Below are positions 59,322 through 64,000 of a stretch of DNA of 64,000 nt, piece by piece (within the stretch, counting starts at the first letter, position 1; every line of letters starts with the position of its first letter). A program made the position numbers and the translations under genes. The stretch is from positions 806,001 to 870,000 of the forward strand of contig JAGMUV010000005.1 in the NCBI GenBank assembly GCA_020744425.1, read 5' to 3'. The DNA is from Dactylonectria macrodidyma. Its lineage: Eukaryota; Ascomycota; Sordariomycetes; Hypocreales; Nectriaceae. The notes under the pieces were generated by a model. It saw nothing but the letters and a program-made list of their open reading frames with translations, was not told the origin of the DNA and made no database searches.

Positions 59322-60298
59322 GATTGCGGTTTCTGTGAAGAGGGAAGAAAGAATCCCAGGGGTTAGCGGATGAAGCTTGAAAGGCGAGGGGTGGGAAGAA
59401 GGAGAACGACAAGAGGCAACTCAACCAGGCTTGAATACAAGATCGGCAGCAAACGATATCGTTGATCAAGAGTGTTGAGTATTTATCATCGTCGTCGTCT
59501 TCTTTCTGCGGGCAGGTACTAACCTGATGATGTTGGCGGTCACCAGGCAATCGAATTGGCGGATGTGGGAGGAGTGAACTTTTTGACGGAACGAACGTGG
59601 AGATCTGAATTGCACACAAAATTGCGGTTGTGGGCTGCGGGTTTCGCTAGCCCACTGTACGTACATTTTCGGCACCACGGATGATGAATATTCCGAATAA
59701 CCCTTTCTGTCACGTGAGTGGGGTCTTCAGGTGCGAAAAATCGGAGTCCTTCTTGAGCTCCACTCACGGGCAGGCACGCCCCTCCTCGGGGACGAAATTA
59801 AAACCGGGCTCCACCTGATTGATCGCCCAGAATGGAAAGTACGTACCTCAGGGCTCAAGGACGACATCAAACAATACCACGGTCCGATGACCTTGCGTTT
59901 GGACAGGAATCTGTCTTGTTTTCTTTGTATCATTTGTCAAACAGAAGTGCTTGCGCTGGTATTGAGATTTGTTCTCAAATGGTATAAGCTAATGGTGGTA
60001 ACCCCTCCCTCTTTCAGTATTATCCTACAAACAAGTGCATCCATCTGCATCCATCTGATCCCCCGATTTGTCTTCTGATATGAAGGTGGTCACTCATGAC
60101 CTATCTAATGCTATGTCCTCATCGTCCGAATTGAGGCAATCCACTGCCTCAAATCTCGATGGCTGTCTAACAAGCTTCTCCAAGGGTGTCTTTTCTGGTA
60201 CCGAGATCTGGTCCCATGCAATCTCAAAAAAGAAACAAACTAAAGCAGTTCCCAAACCCGAATCGCTTGTCGCTTCCCAAGTCCAAATCTTTTGGATC
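59322..60298. other. Intergenic: RPS8 leader/promoter and 3' flank of the repeat-protein gene
   Basis: About 980 bp. The left 200 bp contain the probable RPS8 leader intron, then the RPS8 promoter. The part from about 59900 is A/T-richer and should be the 3' flank of the minus-strand gene to the right. Open frames on both strands (59731-60078, 60068-60481) match nothing. Confidence 0.5.
59333..59524 (-). other. Candidate leader intron of RPS8
   Basis: On the coding strand a GTTAGT donor at 59524 and an acceptor TTCTTTCTTCCCTCTTCACAG ending at 59333 (about 11 bases before the ATG), preceded by a good polypyrimidine tract. Leader introns close to the start codon are common in fungal ribosomal-protein genes. 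Placement is by consensus only. Confidence 0.45.
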
Positions 60299-62857
60299 TC
60301 ACTCATCCTGTTGGCCATTTTCCTTCTCCTGGGATTTACTGAGATTCTCTTGGTCGCCGTCAATATGCTGGATGATCAGCTGCAGTGGAACCGGAAGCTC
60401 CTTTTGTTGGAGCTCAGAAACTGGTGCGATGGTGTATGCCTCATTCCCCGCAGTCACCGGCATGATCTCGCGTGCGCCTAGTTTCACCGCTTTCTTCTCC
60501 CAGCGAATTGACCCATCTGGGTTGTATGCCTTGTCGCGATCCTCGCTGGAAAATCTGGTGGCGATCACGTTGAGTCGCGGCAAAGGGAAATAACGACCAT
60601 ATCGACTAGCGCGCTTGTCGCCTTCTTCCTTCAACTCTGCCAGGGACGGCCAATCAACCCGAGACTCATCCTGAGTTGGTAACTCCTTGTTAAAGCAATG
60701 GATTGCAAAAAACACAGGCGAAAGTTTGTCTCGGAGCTTGCCTCCTAGGAGCTCACTCAGCAATGGACCCTTATTACCGTTTCTAGAATCCGTCTTGGCG
60801 ATTCGCTTGTCCATCTTCTGTATGAGTTTTAGCTTCTCAGACTCAGCTGCCTCTAGTTTGAAAGCCGTCAGCTCTGCTGGGCTCTGCGGAACAAAAGGCG
60901 ACTTGTCGGCTCCCATGTAATGCAAATTGATCAGCATCTTCTGGAAGACTACCCTTTCTTTGGTCTCCTGGCTCATCCATCTCTTTGACTGGGACCAGCC
61001 CCCACTCTCGGCAGGGCTGCTAGCCAAGGGCTGAGGAAGTGCGACGGCCGCTTGGGTCACTCGCCGCTGGGATGCTGGAGCCTTGGGGGCATTGGTTGGA
61101 GGACCGCTAAATGTAACGAGAGGTGAAGGTCCTGGGATTTGGGTCATATTATGTGAAGACTGATCAGTAGGGATAGCAGTTTCAACCTCACTGGTCTTGT
61201 GGACCTCGACCGCAACTGATTTCCCTTTGCCACCGCGCCTGGTCCGGCCAGGCCCAGATGCGGATGTCATTTTGAAGGCTTCTTCGCCGTCAAACCTATT
61301 TCGCATATGTCGTCTAAACGATTGCTCATTGTCATCGGCACCACTTGGTTCTTTACCCTCTTTGGCGGCTTGGGGATCTGCACCTGTTGGGACTTTACAC
61401 GATTGGCCTCGAACTTGGTCCTCTAAGTCGACAATCACTTGATGGTTCGAAACGAGTTTTCTCGGGCTCGAAGATTTAGGTCGCTTCGCCGACTTCGATA
61501 TTTCCACTTGGCTCTTGTGGCCAGGAGTAGACTCTGGGCGCGGAATCCGAAGCTGACCGACCGGTTGACGTTTTTGGTCTACAACACGACGCCTGATCTG
61601 ATTCGATGCCCGGGACCCCTTGCGACTGTGAGAGGCTTGCGTTGAACGTGATCTCGATCTTACCCTCGGTGGAAGTTGGGGTGATGGGATACCCGTGCTT
61701 TGCAATGGCTGCGGCCAAGGAGCTGGGTACTGATCAGTAGGTGGTGGCCAGACCATGCCGGGCTGGGGAATCGTGGGCTGCCAGGCAACGGGCGGCGGCG
61801 TCATAAATATCGCAAGATATTGCATGCCCGGCGTTGGGTAGTTGCAGACGGGAACGGCCGGTCCAAGTGTTGGAGTCATGACATTCGGATAGAACTGTGG
61901 CTGTTGAGGGACCATGAGAGGCTGAGGAAGGCCAATGTTCTGAGGCGTGATATTCTGGGGCGTGGCATTCTGGGGCATGATATTCTGAGGCCCGATACCC
62001 TGGGAGACAAAATTCTGAGGAACAAAATGTTGAGGGGCAATACTCTGAGGCACGATGTTCTGAGGGGGAAACCCCTGAACGGGAGAGTCTTGGGGGGCAA
62101 CGTTCCGAGAGACAATCTTCCGAGAGGCAATGCTCTGAGGGACAATGTTTTTAGTAGGTTCCGATCCGGCCGAGGAAGCCACAAGGGCTGAGTCTCCGTG
62201 CATTGGCACCTCATGATCCGGCTTTGGCGTTGGCGGCATGTGAGGAGTAACTCGAACCAACTCCACGGTCTCAGGCCTCGAGGATAAAGGAGGTGATGGA
62301 GATGGATGCTTAGGCCCTCCATAATGGTGCTGTTGCTCAAGGTGAGATGATGGCGGCGGTGTGTGAGATGTAGGAGCGGGCAGACTTGGGCTGGTAGAAC
62401 CTATAGCATTCTTCTCGACTGCACTAGATGGCTCAATTGTCTTTTTGGTGTTTTCAGCCGTTGCCCGAACTTGGGTGTCAGGAGCTTGCACGGATAGTAA
62501 GTCGCTAGCGTCCCCATTTCCGGTGCTGAGTTTCCTACCCTTTCGTTTATTCTTCTTCCTCTTATCCGGTGGGTGTCTGAATGGACTAGACAAAGGATTC
62601 GGACTTTGGTTTGAAGACGATAACGAAGGGAACATTGTGTCGTAGTTGTTCGGATCTAGGGCTTCACGCTTGGGAGACGGGACATTCTCCTTTTGCCGCC
62701 AGGATCTTGGACACGTCGGAGGACGTCCGAGATTTCGTCCCGGACGGTCTTCATCGCCGAGTTTGGGCTCGGTTTCGGGTGATGACGGCGTGAACGCCGC
62801 TGCACAAGGGTTCATGGTTCCGGTGGAGTCTCGGGCAGGCCATATGAGTTGTGACAA
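60299..62857 (-). CDS. Large disordered protein of unknown function with pentapeptide repeats
   Basis: An uninterrupted frame of 852 residues; the ATG at 62815 (MNPCAAAFTP, residue 15) is an equally good start. I do not recognise the family. Residues 1-230 are Pro/Ser/Lys-rich with a basic patch (DKRKKNKRKGRK near 110) that could be a nuclear signal. Residues about 237-309 are pentapeptide repeats, then a Pro/Trp/Gln-rich segment (AWQPTIPQPGMVWPPP), then a second basic region (RVRSRSRSTQ). The last 200 residues look folded: RWMSQETKERVVFQKMLINL followed by HYMGADKSPFVPQSPAELTA, then YGRYFPLPRLNVIATRF and PDGSIRWEKKAVKLGAREIM. RNA-binding or nuclear roles are a guess from composition. No intron was seen. 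Confidence 0.6.
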   Translation of the reverse strand: MSQLIWPARDSTGTMNPCAAAFTPSSPETEPKLGDEDRPGRNLGRPPTCPRSWRQKENVPSPKREALDPNNYDTMFPSLSSSNQSPNPLSSPFRHPPDKRKKNKRKGRKLSTGNGDASDLLSVQAPDTQVRATAENTKKTIEPSSAVEKNAIGSTSPSLPAPTSHTPPPSSHLEQQHHYGGPKHPSPSPPLSSRPETVELVRVTPHMPPTPKPDHEVPMHGDSALVASSAGSEPTKNIVPQSIASRKIVSRNVAPQDSPVQGFPPQNIVPQSIAPQHFVPQNFVSQGIGPQNIMPQNATPQNITPQNIGLPQPLMVPQQPQFYPNVMTPTLGPAVPVCNYPTPGMQYLAIFMTPPPVAWQPTIPQPGMVWPPPTDQYPAPWPQPLQSTGIPSPQLPPRVRSRSRSTQASHSRKGSRASNQIRRRVVDQKRQPVGQLRIPRPESTPGHKSQVEISKSAKRPKSSSPRKLVSNHQVIVDLEDQVRGQSCKVPTGADPQAAKEGKEPSGADDNEQSFRRHMRNRFDGEEAFKMTSASGPGRTRRGGKGKSVAVEVHKTSEVETAIPTDQSSHNMTQIPGPSPLVTFSGPPTNAPKAPASQRRVTQAAVALPQPLASSPAESGGWSQSKRWMSQETKERVVFQKMLINLHYMGADKSPFVPQSPAELTAFKLEAAESEKLKLIQKMDKRIAKTDSRNGNKGPLLSELLGGKLRDKLSPVFFAIHCFNKELPTQDESRVDWPSLAELKEEGDKRASRYGRYFPLPRLNVIATRFSSEDRDKAYNPDGSIRWEKKAVKLGAREIMPVTAGNEAYTIAPVSELQQKELPVPLQLIIQHIDGDQENLSKSQEKENGQQDE
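61931..62149 (-). repeat. Degenerate 15-bp tandem repeat encoding about 14 pentapeptides
   Basis: Coding-strand units of 15 bp read N-I-V-P-Q, S-I-A-S-R, K-I-V-S-R, N-V-A-P-Q and so on to N-I-T-P-Q and N-I-G. The pattern is polar, hydrophobic, any, Pro/Ser, Gln/Arg. Every fifth codon is in phase over 73 codons without a gap. Copies nearest the 3' end (PQN units) are most alike, suggesting recent duplication there. Confidence 0.85.
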
Positions 62858-64000
62858 GATGGAGGGGAGAGGAGAGGGGTTGTCCAGGTGTGAGGGAGAA
62901 AGACAGATGGAGCTGTGTAGCTGAGTAAGATAGCAAGGAACAGAAAGACTGAGCCGGTTTCTGTGCGTGTTATGGTAGTAAACACAACGCGTCTTTAGGT
63001 GTCGGACCTCTTACGTTGTCTCGCGATGTTCACGCGAGCGGAACGTTGACGTTACCAGGATGGCAGATCGGTGCCTAGCATCAGCAAGATCAACGGCAAC
63101 GAAACGACGCTGAATGACGGTCAGCAACGACGGCAAAAATGCATTGGGAAAAACTTGCTATTGCACAGAAACAAAATGACCTGGCCCAACCTCTTGCGTT
63201 GAGCAAGGCTGAGCAACCGGGTGCAGTGCGGCTAGGGACGAGGGGCAAATGGTCTAGTTGATCGTGACGTCGATGGTATAGAAGCGAGACCAAAGCACAG
63301 GCTTCATGGGAAAGGAATAGTTAAGCGCAGCAAGAAAGAGCTTTATTTTTCAAATGCGGAAAAAAAAACTGTCAGGAGGACGTGACTGGACCAGAGAGGA
63401 TGGTGACTGGGTTGGCGGTGATTCGGTGCTGGCGGCTGGCCATCACCTGGCAGCTTGGCAGGTGAATGAGCCAGAGCGTTGGTACTTTTAACTACCAGCA
63501 GCAGTCGGATAGAGGGATGGGTATAGCAACGGGGTTGGTAAAATTGAGAGAAAAAAATTGGTGGGTGGTTTGTGTACTTTATCACGACGATGAAGAGAGA
63601 GTTATATAGGCATAGGCATAGGTAGAGGAAGAGGTAACTGGTCACTTGGTCTCTGGGTCTTGGCTATCAAGGATACTCAAATGCATTGTGCTCAAAGAGA
63701 AAAGAAATGCGCCACGTCATGCATGAGTTGACTCTGCAATTGACTGCGCTCTCAGATGAGTAATGCGTGCGCAGAGGAGGTACGTGAATTGCTTAGAATA
63801 GGCTGCAGGGGCGCTATTGTGAGGATCGGGAGTGAATCAATTATCATAGTGCAGCATCCACTAGCCCAGACCGAGACATGATATCGCTTGAGGTGGCGCT
63901 GCCAATAGCCATCTCGAGATGGAGTGCGGATGGGACTGCTGTTAAAAGTTTGCTGCTATTGAAGAGAAGATGATATTGTTCTAAATAGTTCCTAGCTATT
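62858..64000. other. Promoter side of the repeat-protein gene to the right edge
   Basis: About 1.1 kb upstream of a minus-strand gene. Small frames (63090-63293, 63343-63645 minus) have no family resemblance. A GGCATAGGCATAGGTAGAGGAAGAGG run lies near 63609. No gene was recognised before the edge. Confidence 0.5.

Overview
The window is nuclear DNA of a filamentous ascomycete (Pezizomycotina), most likely a Sordariomycete and perhaps Hypocreales. Protein-coding genes are split by short introns of about 50-120 bp with GTAAGT/GTATGT-type donors, CTAAC/CTGAC branch sites and YAG acceptors. Gaps between genes carry pyrimidine-rich leaders and short TACCTA/TAGGTA runs. The products are typical fungal housekeeping proteins plus a secreted fungal chitin-type LPMO. 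The order is inferred from protein resemblance and is not proven.

Layout, left to right: a mitochondrial carrier gene cut by the left edge (-); RNA polymerase III subunit RPC82 (-), divergent from mitochondrial complex III subunit QCR2 (+); the ataxin-2/Pbp1 homologue (+); a gene-free interval of about 7.4 kb; an AA11-type LPMO with a C-terminal cysteine-rich module (+); a WW-domain protein with a long Gln/Gly-rich tail (+); a Pga1-like ER membrane protein (-) with an apparent frame break; alpha-tubulin (+); HMG-CoA lyase (+); V-ATPase subunit B (+); diphthamide synthesis protein Dph1 (+); a gamma-glutamylcyclotransferase-like gene (-) with two apparent frame breaks; ribosomal protein eS6 (+); the giant HECT ubiquitin ligase Tom1/HUWE1-type of about 4010 residues (-); a gene-free interval of about 3.9 kb; a TBC-domain Rab GAP (+); Ctf8 (+); ribosomal protein eS8 (-); and a large, mostly disordered protein of unknown function with pentapeptide repeats (-).

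The genes do not form a pathway cluster. They are unrelated core genes: translation and Pol III (RPC82, eS6, eS8, Dph1), mitochondria (carrier, QCR2, HMG-CoA lyase), cytoskeleton and membrane traffic (alpha-tubulin, TBC GAP, V-ATPase B), RNA granules (Pbp1), chromosome cohesion (Ctf8) and protein turnover (Tom1). I found no mobile element, CRISPR array, tRNA, rRNA or secondary-metabolite cluster by eye.

Exon joins were chosen by hand from splice consensus, phase and family resemblance. Most spliced genes close in frame to the family's normal length. The points most worth a second look are the frame breaks in two neighbouring-scale genes (Pga1-like and GGCT-like), the missing Sm-type domain in Pbp1, the 7.4-kb empty interval before the LPMO gene, stop-free introns that hide inside open frames, and the orphan repeat protein at the right end. 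I saw no convincing undescribed system.
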